Positions 41,312 through 49,731 of a DNA stretch of 64,000 nt are shown piece after piece. The stretch comes from an uncultured Muribaculaceae bacterium (GTDB lineage Bacteria; Bacteroidota; Bacteroidia; Bacteroidales; Muribaculaceae): positions 1 through 64,000 of the forward strand of contig CAJUIT010000010.1 of NCBI GenBank assembly GCA_910586565.1, in the 5' to 3' direction. The translations under genes were made by a program, and so were the position numbers. Every line of letters starts with the position of its first letter. The stretch's first letter is position 1. Under the pieces are notes generated by a model that worked only from the letters and a program-made list of their open reading frames with translations, did not search any database and was not told the DNA's origin.

Positions 41312-42037
41312 TCAGAGCTCCCCTTGCTCCACCGCCACGCAAACCCTTTCGATGATGGCATCGTTGGAGTTTTTGGCGGGGTTGTAGCTCCCCTTGAGGT
41401 TCACCCCGAACAATCGGCCGAATCCTTGCCAGAATGTGGCCCGGAAGGAACCGAGAAACGCTTTCAGAATGTCGTAGCCGCTTTGGTCGGTTTCGCGTTG
41501 AATGAGTTTCACGAGCATGCGTGCCTGGTTTTTCGAGAATTTCATCAACACGGGCTTGTATTGTTTGAACACTTCCGATTCCATCTCCTTGAGATATTTC
41601 TCTCGTTCGGCCTGAGTGGGGAAAGTTTCGATGTATTCGTAGGTTTCAAGCAGTGTTTCGCAAATCAGTTTGGCGTAGGGGAGAGTTTTTTTCACGTCGC
41701 GCACCGTGCGCCAGTAAAATTCCTGTTGCTTCTTGTTCTTGAATTTCAGCGGAGGAAACACGGTTATGTCGTTGAACACCACCACAAGCACTGTGTCGCC
41801 TTCGGGTGTGAGCTGGTGATAGCGTCCGCGAAACACACTCTGCCTTCCTGTGCCGGGATTCTCGATAGTGCGCTTTTTGCTTTTCGTGCCTCCGGCTGAA
41901 TCGCCGTCGCCGTTGAGGGCAGCTTTCTGCGCATCCTCCAGAGTCATCATGTTATCCTGAGCCCACGCCGCGTTGCCTCCCAATGCCAAAATGGCAAGGG
42001 CACACACAATCAGACAGGCAATGCGGTTTTTCATCAA
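41312..42037 (-). CDS. DUF4294 family protein, exported
   Basis: Function unknown; DUF4294 proteins are found in Bacteroidota. The 241-residue protein has a signal peptide (IACLIVCALAILALGGNAAWAQ), then the family region VVVFNDITVFPPLKFKNKKQ, FYWRTVRDVKKTLPYAKLI and YEYIETFPTQAEREKYLKEME, a coiled-coil-like middle and RETDQSGYDILKAFLGSFRATFWQGF near the C-terminus. It probably sits in the periplasm. It lies 84 bp before fucO and 102 bp after nadB. Confidence 0.85.
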   Translation of the reverse strand: MMKNRIACLIVCALAILALGGNAAWAQDNMMTLEDAQKAALNGDGDSAGGTKSKKRTIENPGTGRQSVFRGRYHQLTPEGDTVLVVVFNDITVFPPLKFKNKKQQEFYWRTVRDVKKTLPYAKLICETLLETYEYIETFPTQAEREKYLKEMESEVFKQYKPVLMKFSKNQARMLVKLIQRETDQSGYDILKAFLGSFRATFWQGFGRLFGVNLKGSYNPAKNSNDAIIERVCVAVEQGEL

Positions 42038-42139
42038 TACGCGGGAAAGGCTTTTAGTGATTACTTTTACAAAGATAGGATTTTAAAATGTAACTGTCAA
42101 TTGTAAAAGGTAGATGGTTGGATGCAGGGAATGGAAAGA

Positions 42140-43702
42140 TTATTTCGGGGGATAGTCAACGGTGTAGTGCAACCCGCGCGATTCCTTGCGTTCCTTGGCC
42201 TGGCGCATTATCAGGTAGCCCACATTGATGATGTTGCGCAATTCGCATATCTCGCGTGAGGCTTTCGAGCATTTGAACAGGCGCTCGGTTTCCTCATAAA
42301 GAATGTCGAGGCGGTTCCATGCACGGTCCAATCGCAGGTTGGAGCGAACAATGCCAACGTAGGTTCCCATTATCTGGTTAACCTCGCGGATGCTCTGGGT
42401 TATGAGCACCATCTCTTCGGGGTGGCGTGTTCCCTCGTCGTTCCATTGCGGCACATCGGTGCGGAAGCTGTAGTGTGCAATCTGTTCGGATGCGTGGCGT
42501 GCGGCGGCATCGGCATAGACAACCGCTTCAATGAGCGAGTTGGATGCCAAACGGTTGCCGCCGTGCAACCCCGTGCATGAGCATTCGCCCACGGCATAGA
42601 GGCGTTGGATTGACGATTCGCCGTTGCCGTCGACTTTGATGCCGCCGCAAAGATAGTGGGCGGCCGGAGCCACCGGGATATATTCTTTGGTTATGTCGAT
42701 GCCGAGCGACAGACATTTCTGGTAGATGTTGGGGAAATGTTTCTTTGTTTCCTCGGGGTCCTTGTGTGTGACGTCGAGAAAAACGTGGTCGTCGCCGTTA
42801 AGTTTCATTTCCGAGTCGATTGCGCGGGCAACCACATCGCGCGGAGCGAGTTCAAGGCGCTCGTCATATTTCTCCATGAAGCGTTCGCCGCGTAGATTCC
42901 GCAGAATGCCGCCGTAGCCTCGCATGGCTTCGGTGATGAGGAATGAGGGGCGGTCGCCGGGATGGAAAAGTGCGGTGGGATGGAACTGGATGAATTCCAT
43001 ATCCTTCACCGTTCCCTTTGCGCGGTAGACCATCGCAATGCCGTCGCCGGTGGCAACCAGAGGGTTTGTTGTTGTTTGATAAACAGCCCCTACCCCGCCG
43101 GTGGCCATAAGCGTTACTTTGGCCAGGAAGGTGTCAACGTTTCCGTCGGGGGTTAGCACGTAGGCTCCGTAGCATGTTATGTCGGGAGTGCGGCGGGTCA
43201 CCACTTTTCCAAGATGGTGCTGTGTTATTATCTCGATTGCGAAATGATGTTCGTAGATGTCGATGTTGGGGTTGGAGCGCACAGCTTTGATGAGGCTCTC
43301 CTGAATTTCAAAGCCGGTGTTGTCGGCGTGGTGGAGGATGCGGAATTCGGAGTGCCCCCCTTCGCGGTGGAGGTCGAAAGTGCCGTCCTCCTTTTTGTCG
43401 AAGTTCACGCCCCACTCAATCAGCTGGCGGATTTGAGCAGGAGCTTCGGTAACCACTTTTTTCACGGCTTCGGGATCGGAAAGCCAGTCGCCTGCCACCA
43501 TAGTGTCGTGAATGTGTTTGTCGAAATCATCAACCTCAAGGTTGGTAACCGAAGCCACTCCACCTTGTGCCAGAGCGGTGTTGGCCTCATCGAGAGTAGT
43601 TTTGCAGATGAGGGCAACTTTACCTTTCTCAGCCACTTTAAGTGCAAAACTCATTCCGGCGATTCCGGAACCTATAACCAGAAAATCATATTTCTTTGTC
43701 AT
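42140..43702 (-). CDS. nadB: L-aspartate oxidase
   Basis: NadB oxidises aspartate to iminoaspartate, the substrate of NadA. The 520-residue flavoprotein has the FAD Rossmann motif VIGSGIAGMSFALKVAEKG, the ALAQGGVASV loop, HREGGHSEFRILHHAD, and GGIKVDGNGESSIQRLYAVGECSCTGLHGGNRLASNSL, the FAD end signature. Length is slightly below 540, normal for Bacteroidetes. nadA, nadB and any nadC are not one operon here. The start overlaps the leader motif AGACAGACACTTAT. Confidence 0.97.
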   Translation of the reverse strand: MTKKYDFLVIGSGIAGMSFALKVAEKGKVALICKTTLDEANTALAQGGVASVTNLEVDDFDKHIHDTMVAGDWLSDPEAVKKVVTEAPAQIRQLIEWGVNFDKKEDGTFDLHREGGHSEFRILHHADNTGFEIQESLIKAVRSNPNIDIYEHHFAIEIITQHHLGKVVTRRTPDITCYGAYVLTPDGNVDTFLAKVTLMATGGVGAVYQTTTNPLVATGDGIAMVYRAKGTVKDMEFIQFHPTALFHPGDRPSFLITEAMRGYGGILRNLRGERFMEKYDERLELAPRDVVARAIDSEMKLNGDDHVFLDVTHKDPEETKKHFPNIYQKCLSLGIDITKEYIPVAPAAHYLCGGIKVDGNGESSIQRLYAVGECSCTGLHGGNRLASNSLIEAVVYADAAARHASEQIAHYSFRTDVPQWNDEGTRHPEEMVLITQSIREVNQIMGTYVGIVRSNLRLDRAWNRLDILYEETERLFKCSKASREICELRNIINVGYLIMRQAKERKESRGLHYTVDYPPK

Positions 43703-43805
43703 AAGTGTCTGTCTTTAACTTAAATACTTATGTGTTGTGAGAGTAGGTCGGGAAAATTATTGATTATTCACTTTATTAAATACACTTTGACGACTTACTT
43801 ACCCA

Positions 43806-43834
43806 CAAAGTTACCTAAAAAATCCCTACCTTTG
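43806..43834. promoter_or_regulatory. Divergent -7 elements for nadB and the divIC-like operon
   Basis: TAACTTTG on the minus strand (43806-43813) and TACCTTTG on the plus strand (43827-43834). The -33 parts are not clear for either. Confidence 0.6.
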
Positions 43835-43873
43835 CATTGATATGACGCTGATTTTTTCGGGCGTTGCGAAATA

Positions 43874-44057
43874 AGTAGCTGTTCAAATTAAACCGCTACT
43901 ATATCAAATTTATAACCTTGAACACTAACTGCTCGTTATTTTTGGCCAAATTCTTCCCTTTCATCGGTCACGATGCCCGCATCGCTCCCTCTTCAAGAAA
44001 AGAATTTGCCTCAAAAATAACTTTACATTTAGTATTCATTTAATTTGACCAGCTACT
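43874..44057 (+). repeat. Structured element, copy 2 of 2
   Basis: Ends AGTAGCTGTTCAAATTA and TAATTTGACCAGCTACT are inverted repeats. Inside are GTTATTTTTG/CAAAAATAAC and CATCGGTCAC-GATGC-CC-GCATC-GCTCCCTCTTCA (43962-43995). It lies in the predicted 5' leader of the divIC-like gene and matches 28386-28529. Confidence 0.75.
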
Positions 44058-44080
44058 AAAAAGTCAAAAACAAACTCCGC

Positions 44081-44383
44081 ATGACAGGTTCGATATCGGG
44101 CACATGGCAATGGTGCCGCCGCTACATAACGTTTCCGTTGATTGTTGCGGTGGGCTACATTGTGTTTGTGCTTTTCTTCAACGAAAACTCCTATTCGCGC
44201 AGTGCAATGCTGCAGGAGGAGATTGACAGGCTTGAGGCCGAGATTAAGGAGAACACCGACACGATGGTTTACTATAACAATCTGAGCCGCAGTCTCGACA
44301 CCGACCCCGCTACCCTCGAACGGATTGTGCGTGAGCAATATCACATGCAGCGCGCCGACGAGGATGTCTACATAATCGAATAA
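44081..44383 (+). CDS. Septum formation initiator family protein (FtsB/DivIC-like)
   Basis: A small division protein that links FtsL and FtsQ-type proteins at the septum. The 100-residue protein has one transmembrane helix (about 18-35, ITFPLIVAVGYIVFVLFF), a coiled coil (AMLQEEIDRLEAEIKENTDTMVYYN) and the family end motif LERIVREQYHMQRADEDVYIIE. It is the first gene of a rightward run with a membrane protein and dapB. A 240-nt leader with a structured repeat precedes it. Confidence 0.88.
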   Translation: MTGSISGTWQWCRRYITFPLIVAVGYIVFVLFFNENSYSRSAMLQEEIDRLEAEIKENTDTMVYYNNLSRSLDTDPATLERIVREQYHMQRADEDVYIIE

Positions 44384-44418
44384 CTTTTAAACGATTAAAA
44401 CTCACACATAGTTTAGAA

Positions 44419-44868
44419 ATGACCAAGCAAACCGATAACCGCTACACTCTCGAACAGCTCACAGGGAAGCCTCCACGCGCATGGGTGGTTGTGCTCGCCA
44501 CTGTGGGACTTTTGGCAATTGCCGTGGGCACCCTCATGCCGATTTTAAATGTGCAGATAGCTCCCGGAGCGGCCGGAACGTGGTGGAAATATTGCTACGC
44601 CGGCGGTGCACTCTGCTTTCTTGTGGCGAAACTGTTCACCCCCTACACCGGCACCCATCAGCGCATCAAGCGTTTGTTCCGCATCGAAGTGTGGAGCGCA
44701 CTGTTTTTCTGCGCGGCCGCTTTTTTCCTTTTCTACAACGGCAATGTGAGCCGTGACAGCTGGGCGTTCACCCTTGCGGGTGGAGCTTTGCTGGTGTTCA
44801 CCACCATTCAGATTCCGCGCGTTGTGCGCCGCGAACTTAAAAACAACAATTCAACCTCGGGAAAATGA
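44419..44868 (+). CDS. Hypothetical inner membrane protein
   Basis: Not recognised. The 149-residue protein has four hydrophobic stretches, including AWVVVLATVGLLAIAVGTLMPIL and WSALFFCAAAFFLFYNG, so it is a four-helix membrane protein with a short N-terminal region and a C-terminal tail rich in Arg, Lys and Asn. It follows the septum gene by 35 bp and overlaps dapB by 4 bp (ATGA), which indicates one operon with coupled translation. Confidence 0.8.
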   Translation: MTKQTDNRYTLEQLTGKPPRAWVVVLATVGLLAIAVGTLMPILNVQIAPGAAGTWWKYCYAGGALCFLVAKLFTPYTGTHQRIKRLFRIEVWSALFFCAAAFFLFYNGNVSRDSWAFTLAGGALLVFTTIQIPRVVRRELKNNNSTSGK

Positions 44869-45602
44869 AAGCAGCTCTTATAGGTTACGGAAAGATGGGG
44901 CGCGCCATCGAGAAGTTTCTCATTGACCGCGGCCATGAGATAACCTGCCGCATCGACGCCGGAGAAACAGAAAAATTCGACAGCGAGGAGTTCCGCAACA
45001 GCGATGTGGCAATTGAATTCACCTGCCCTGCCGCTGCTGTGGCAAACTACATGGAGGCTTTCGGCCGCGGTGTGCCTGTTGTGTCGGGAACAACCGGCTG
45101 GACTTCACGTATCGACGAGGTGAAAACCGCGCTTGCCGAAACCGATGCCACATTGTTCTGGACATCGAATTTCAGCATCGGCGTGAATCTGTTCATGCGT
45201 GTCAACAGTTATCTTGCAAAGATAATGAACGGATTTCCGCAATATAACCCCTCGATGAGGGAGATTCATCACATCCATAAACTCGACCACCCTTCGGGCA
45301 CAGCCATAACCCTTGCCGACGGCATCATTGCCAACAACGGCCGGATTGAAAACTGGTTTGAACCCGAAACGGAGAATGAGGAGCGCCCCGGGGCTCTCCC
45401 TATCGCACATGAACGTTGCGGTGAGGTGCCCGGCACACACATTGTGAGCTGGACATCACCTGTCGACACCATCTCCATCGAGCACCGCGCTTTCTCGCGC
45501 GAGGGTTTCGCTCTCGGTGCCGTGATTGCCGCCGAATGGGTGGCTGCCAACCCCAACCGCAAAGGATTGCTCGGGATGGATGAGCTGTTGCCGCCGATGT
45601 AA
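44865..45602 (+). CDS. dapB: 4-hydroxy-tetrahydrodipicolinate reductase
   Basis: DapB makes tetrahydrodipicolinate for lysine and diaminopimelate, hence peptidoglycan. The 245-residue protein has ALIGYGKMGRAIEKF (NAD(P)H-binding), a conserved central EFTCPAA segment, and HHIHKLDHPSGTAITLAD with the catalytic His and Lys. Length is normal for Bacteroidetes. It is in a cluster with cell division and export genes. Confidence 0.97.
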   Translation: MKAALIGYGKMGRAIEKFLIDRGHEITCRIDAGETEKFDSEEFRNSDVAIEFTCPAAAVANYMEAFGRGVPVVSGTTGWTSRIDEVKTALAETDATLFWTSNFSIGVNLFMRVNSYLAKIMNGFPQYNPSMREIHHIHKLDHPSGTAITLADGIIANNGRIENWFEPETENEERPGALPIAHERCGEVPGTHIVSWTSPVDTISIEHRAFSREGFALGAVIAAEWVAANPNRKGLLGMDELLPPM

Positions 45603-45654
45603 CGGCTCTGTTGTGATTATAATTTTGAATTTGAATAATCTCTTCTAACGCATA

Positions 45655-47109
45655 ATGTCAAAAGATTTTTCGGCCGACTTCAAGCGCCGTGTAAAAGAAA
45701 ACAAACCCACACGTTGGGTGAGGTTTGCAGTAGTGATGCTCGTTTACCTGCTGTGGGTTGCCTGGATGGGTAACTGGTGGCTGCTGTTGGGCGCTGTGCT
45801 GCTGTTCGACATTTACATCACCGGCTACATTCCGTTCACATGGTGGAAACGGTCGAAAAACAAAACTGTGAGGTCGGTTATGTCGTGGGTCGATGCCATT
45901 GTCTATGCGCTCATTCTGGTTTATTTTCTGTTCGCCTTCGTCGGACAGAACTACCAGATTCCCTCCTCATCGCTTGAGAAAACACTCTACACCGGCGACT
46001 ATCTGTTTGTAAACAAAACCGTCTACGGCCCCCGTGTGCCCATGACACCGGTCTACTTCCCGTTGGTTCACAACGAATTGCCGTTCGGTTTGGGTAAAAG
46101 CTATCTCGAACACCCCTCGGTTGGCTACAAGCGCCTCAAGGGGCAGCGCTCGGTTGAGGCCGGTGATATTGTGGTGTTTAACTTCCCGGCGGGCGACACC
46201 GTGATGAGCAAGGTGCCTAACCCCGACTACTACACTCTCATAGCACTGCATGGGCGCGACCGTGTTGTCAACGACAAGGCTACATTCGGTGAGGTGGTTT
46301 ACCGTCCCGTCGACCGTCGCGAAAACTATGTGAAACGTTGCGTGGGTTTGCCCGGGCAGCGCATAAAGATTGTTGACGGTGAGATTTTTATCGATGGCGA
46401 GAAATTCCTCGTGCCGGAGAACGTGCAGTTCAACCATTTCTATCAAAGTGCGGCCGGAAGCCTCACCGACGAGGATTTCGAGGAGTTTGAAATTCCTGTC
46501 GACGACCGTTATTCGGTTGAAATCACCCCTGCCGACATCCCCTCGCTTGCCGAACTCGGCTTCAAGGTAAATCCCGACGGTTCTGTGCCTCCGGTTTATG
46601 TGTCGCCTATGACAGAGGCGATGGTTGAGAAGATGGTGCAGAGTCCGCGCATCGCCAATGTGATGAAACAGATTCCGGGGCAGGAGACAATGGCACGCTT
46701 GTTTCCCGAGGCACTTTCGGCCAACTGGACCCGTGCAAATTATGGCGGAGCGGAAGGTTTGTGGATTCCCAAAAAGGGCACGGCTCTAAAAATGACAGAG
46801 AAGGCTTGGGATATTTATGGCCGCACCATCAGGGTGTATGAAAACAATCCCGATGCTGAGTGGCGCGACGGCCATCTGTTCATCAATGGCGAGCAGGTTG
46901 ACTACTACACTTTCCGTCAGGATTATTATTTCATGATGGGTGATAACCGCGACAACTCGCTCGACTCACGCTACTGGGGTTTTGTGCCGGAGGATCACAT
47001 TGTGGGCACTCCCTGGAGGGTTCTCATTTCGTTTGACAAGGATAAATCGCTGTTCGACGGCAAGATTCGCTGGAACCGCATTCTCCGCGATGCGAATCCG
47101 GATAAGTGA
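45655..47109 (+). CDS. lepB: Signal peptidase I
   Basis: Inner membrane serine protease that removes signal peptides. The 484-residue protein is far longer than Escherichia coli LepB (324). It has two or three N-terminal membrane helices, PSSSLEKTL at 103-111 with nucleophile Ser106, YVKRCVGLPGQ with general base Lys227, and near the C-terminus MGDNRDNSLDSRYWGFVPEDHIVGTP. Between Lys227 and the last block lies an insert of about 170 residues without known motifs (for example PQRIANVMKQIPGQE-like, LWIPKKGTALKMTE). Long inserts are known in Bacteroidetes LepB, so activity is expected. Confidence 0.94.
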   Translation: MSKDFSADFKRRVKENKPTRWVRFAVVMLVYLLWVAWMGNWWLLLGAVLLFDIYITGYIPFTWWKRSKNKTVRSVMSWVDAIVYALILVYFLFAFVGQNYQIPSSSLEKTLYTGDYLFVNKTVYGPRVPMTPVYFPLVHNELPFGLGKSYLEHPSVGYKRLKGQRSVEAGDIVVFNFPAGDTVMSKVPNPDYYTLIALHGRDRVVNDKATFGEVVYRPVDRRENYVKRCVGLPGQRIKIVDGEIFIDGEKFLVPENVQFNHFYQSAAGSLTDEDFEEFEIPVDDRYSVEITPADIPSLAELGFKVNPDGSVPPVYVSPMTEAMVEKMVQSPRIANVMKQIPGQETMARLFPEALSANWTRANYGGAEGLWIPKKGTALKMTEKAWDIYGRTIRVYENNPDAEWRDGHLFINGEQVDYYTFRQDYYFMMGDNRDNSLDSRYWGFVPEDHIVGTPWRVLISFDKDKSLFDGKIRWNRILRDANPDK

Positions 47110-47116
47110 GGGGGAA

Positions 47117-47152
47117 GAAGTCAGAAGCGAGAAATCAGAAGTTAGAAGCAAG
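47117..47152 (+). repeat. Heptad repeats (family E), short array
   Basis: GAAGTCAGAAGCGAGAAATC then AGAAGTTAGAAGCAAGAG, directly before a family A copy. Confidence 0.7.
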
Positions 47153-47155
47153 AGA

Positions 47156-47182
47156 ACGTAGAGCCGCCATATATGGCGGCTT
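47156..47182 (+). repeat. Family A palindromic repeat
   Basis: ACGTAGAGCCGCCATATATG then GCGGCTT; the right end is cut short. Confidence 0.8.
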
Positions 47183-47227
47183 CGCCGAATGATTTTTGAC
47201 TGTAAAACAACTAAAAGCTAAAGAAGA

Positions 47228-47893
47228 GTGTCACCATTGATCGTTTTTCCGGAACGGACTGTGAAGCTGCCGCTGAGATATTTCGGCAGCGTGGACTATT
47301 ATGCCGTGATGTCGGCTTTCGGAAAGGTGGTTATTGATGCGGGTGAGCTTTTCGACAAGCGCCGCAAGGAGGTGCACCGCTGCAATATCGCCGACACTCA
47401 TGGCCCTGTGTCGCTTACTGTGCCGATTGCCAAGCCTCACGGCATAGCCCGCGCGCGATGGAGCGACGTGGGGGTAAGTGATCACGGTGCGTGGTGGCAT
47501 GTTCATCGGGTTACTTTGGAATCGGCTTATGGCCGCACTCCATTTTTTGAATACTACATCGACCGTTTTCTCCCCTATCTGCGCCGCGAGGTGACAGAAG
47601 AATTCCCCACTGTGGCTGCTTTGAATGCGGCTATTGATACCGAACTTCGCTCAATATTGATGATTGACAGCGAGGTGTCGGTTGTTAACGGTGATGAAGC
47701 TGAGGTGACTGTGAACCACGTTTTTACCGGCGAGGAATTTGCCGGTGTTGAGTTCCCCGCTTATTATCAGGTGAGGGCCGACAAACAAGGGTTTTATCCC
47801 AACCTGTCGGTTCTTGACCTCATTTTCAATCTCGGCCCGGAAGCTCCGCTCTATCTGCGTGAGCTTAATAAATCGCTTAAAAGGATTGGGTGA
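47228..47893 (+). CDS. WbqC-like family protein
   Basis: A 221-residue protein of the WbqC family, related to proteins in polysaccharide biosynthesis loci, of unproven activity. Features are YFGSVDYYAVMSAFGKVVID, HRCNIADTHGPVSLTVPIAKP, RVTLESAYGRTPFFEYYIDRFLP and LNKSLKRIG. The start is a GTG at 47228, preceded by AAAGAA; no ATG gives a better fit. It converges with the permease gene 15 bp away and stands beside lepB. Confidence 0.85.
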   Translation: MSPLIVFPERTVKLPLRYFGSVDYYAVMSAFGKVVIDAGELFDKRRKEVHRCNIADTHGPVSLTVPIAKPHGIARARWSDVGVSDHGAWWHVHRVTLESAYGRTPFFEYYIDRFLPYLRREVTEEFPTVAALNAAIDTELRSILMIDSEVSVVNGDEAEVTVNHVFTGEEFAGVEFPAYYQVRADKQGFYPNLSVLDLIFNLGPEAPLYLRELNKSLKRIG

Positions 47894-47908
47894 TTTTCGC
47901 CCCGATAT

Positions 47909-49117
47909 TTACTTGCGGCGTATAAGCGGTATCACCGGGGTGATTATGAGGGCTATTACTAAAATTGTGGCGAATGTGAGCAGAAGGTCGGGAAGTTCAA
48001 GAGCAACGGGGTAGGATTCGACCGACAGCAGAGCAGGGTCGGTACCCGCGAGCTTAATCCATCCGAAATGTTGCTGACCGAGAACAAGAGCGCATCCTGC
48101 CGCCAGTCCGGCCAATCCACCGATTATCACTATAAGCCACCCCTGAGTGGTGAAAATGCGGTTGATGAATCGGCGTGTGCCCCCCATCGCCGTGATTATG
48201 GCCATGTTATCCTCTTTTTCAAGAATAAGCATAGACAGGGTGGAGATGATGTTGCAGGAGGCTATAAGCAGAATGAAAGCAAGCATGAGAAAGGTTATCC
48301 ACTTTTCAACCTCAATCATCCGGAATGCCTGTTCCTGTTGCTCACGGCGGTTTTTCACCATGAATTTGTCGCCGCACACGGCTTTGAGCCTCTCCCCCAC
48401 CTCATTCACCGATGCTCCACGGGCTAAGGAAACCGCTATGGAGGTTGCCATGTTGTCGTAGTTCAGAAGCATGGCGGCGGTGGCATATGGCACCACAACC
48501 ATGTCGCGGTCGTATTCCTCCTGTTCAACCTGATAAACGGCGGTTACCTTCAGCGGGGTTGTGTTGAAGCCGGCAAGCGGATTGGCCGGGTTGATTCGCC
48601 CCACGCGGCGCGGCTCATAGATTGTGAGCATGTCGATTCCGGCCGAAGGGCGAACACCCAATCCCATTGCCGTTCCCACGCTTGAGAGGGCGCAGGTGTC
48701 GGCCGAAAAATCAATTGTTCCGTCGATAATGATGTGTCGCAGCCCCGAGGCTTCGAGTCCTGCCTGGGTTATACCCTTCAGAGTGACAGGCATCTGCCGC
48801 TCTCCGGCCACGGCAAAAGCCTGCTCGGTAATTTCGGGTTGGGCTGTGCCCACCCCCTCCACAGCTCTCACCACAGTTAGCAGCGAATCGACATTTTCAA
48901 TCGCTTTTCCCCGCGCAGGGGTCACCATGAAATCGGGGTCCATTGCCGAGAGTTTCGACTCGGCCAACTGCGAGAAGCCGTTGAAAACCGATAGCACGAT
49001 AATCATGGCCGCTGAGGCCACAGCGATGGCCGCCAGCGAGATTGCAGAAATCACGTTGACGGCACCGTGGGATTTTCGCGCGAGCAGATAGCGCAGGGCT
49101 ATGCGTAGTGAGAGCAC
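47909..49117 (-). CDS. LolC/LolE-type ABC transporter permease
   Basis: A permease of 402 residues with the FtsX/MacB-type layout: an N-terminal helix (LARKSHGAVNVISAISLAAIAVASAAMIIVLSVFNGF), a large periplasmic domain of about 200 residues, and three helices at the C-terminus (ITFLMLAFILLIASCNIISTLSMLILEKE, TTQGWLIVIIGGLAGLAAGCALVLG, LTFATILVIALIITPVIPL). The likely role is lipoprotein release to the outer membrane with a LolD ATPase encoded elsewhere. It follows rbfA by 30 bp on the same strand. Confidence 0.87.
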   Translation of the reverse strand: MLSLRIALRYLLARKSHGAVNVISAISLAAIAVASAAMIIVLSVFNGFSQLAESKLSAMDPDFMVTPARGKAIENVDSLLTVVRAVEGVGTAQPEITEQAFAVAGERQMPVTLKGITQAGLEASGLRHIIIDGTIDFSADTCALSSVGTAMGLGVRPSAGIDMLTIYEPRRVGRINPANPLAGFNTTPLKVTAVYQVEQEEYDRDMVVVPYATAAMLLNYDNMATSIAVSLARGASVNEVGERLKAVCGDKFMVKNRREQQEQAFRMIEVEKWITFLMLAFILLIASCNIISTLSMLILEKEDNMAIITAMGGTRRFINRIFTTQGWLIVIIGGLAGLAAGCALVLGQQHFGWIKLAGTDPALLSVESYPVALELPDLLLTFATILVIALIITPVIPLIRRK

Positions 49118-49147
49118 TTGGGTTGTGATGGAAACAGGCCTGATGTG

Positions 49148-49483
49148 TTATTTGGCCAAAAGATTGTCGATATTCTCGATATAGTCGAGCGAGTCGTCGA
49201 GATGGAAGGTGAGTTCGGGTGTTTTGCGCAGCTGGAAACGTACCTTCTGGGCGAGTTCGTAGCGGATGGTCTTAGCGTTACGGTTGATGTTCTCAAGAAT
49301 CTCGGCGGCTTTTGCCGAGGGGAAAATCGAAAGATAGGCGCGAGCGATGCTAAGGTCGGGGCTTACCCTCACTGCCGACACCGACACGATTGTGCCGTGG
49401 GTCTTGGCAGTTTGCAGACGCAGGATTTCACTCAGTTCCTTCTGGATGAGACGGGCTATTTTTGCTTGACGGGTTGATTCCAT
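49148..49483 (-). CDS. rbfA: Ribosome-binding factor A
   Basis: RbfA assists late maturation of the 30S subunit near the 5' end of 16S rRNA. The 111-residue protein has the KH-like fold start (RQAKIARLIQKELSEIL, TIVSVSAVRVSPDLSIARAYLS) and ends LTFHLDDSLDYIENIDNLL, the usual RbfA C-terminus. It probably forms a two-gene operon with the permease. Confidence 0.95.
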   Translation of the reverse strand: MESTRQAKIARLIQKELSEILRLQTAKTHGTIVSVSAVRVSPDLSIARAYLSIFPSAKAAEILENINRNAKTIRYELAQKVRFQLRKTPELTFHLDDSLDYIENIDNLLAK

Positions 49484-49637
49484 AGTTGAAAGTTTTTTAG
49501 TGTTTGTTGAGTTATAACAAACCTCGCAACTGCAAAGTTAATGAAAAATGCGGGCATTCAGGCGGTTCTTCCCGGTTAGGGGTGCTCATTGCAGGGTTAA
49601 ATTCATTAACAAACATGGTTTTGCCATATTTTTATGG

Positions 49638-49645
49638 TAACTTTG
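49638..49645 (+). promoter_or_regulatory. Probable -7 element for the secreted endonuclease gene
   Basis: TAACTTTG, 87 bp before the ATG at 49732. The -33 element is not clear. Confidence 0.5.
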
Positions 49646-49731
49646 ATGCCCTTTCGCCATGTGCGGCCGATGAGCGGCTGACATTAAAAATTGATAACCT
49701 TAAAATAAAGTACTCAAACTACTCGCGGAAA

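Larger units (their letters stand above)
43703..44080. other. Divergent leader region of nadB and the divIC-like operon
   Basis: Contains a minus-strand TAACTTTG (43806-43813) facing nadB and a plus-strand TACCTTTG (43827-43834) facing the septum gene, then the 184-bp structured element (43874-44057). No gene of its own. Confidence 0.7.
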
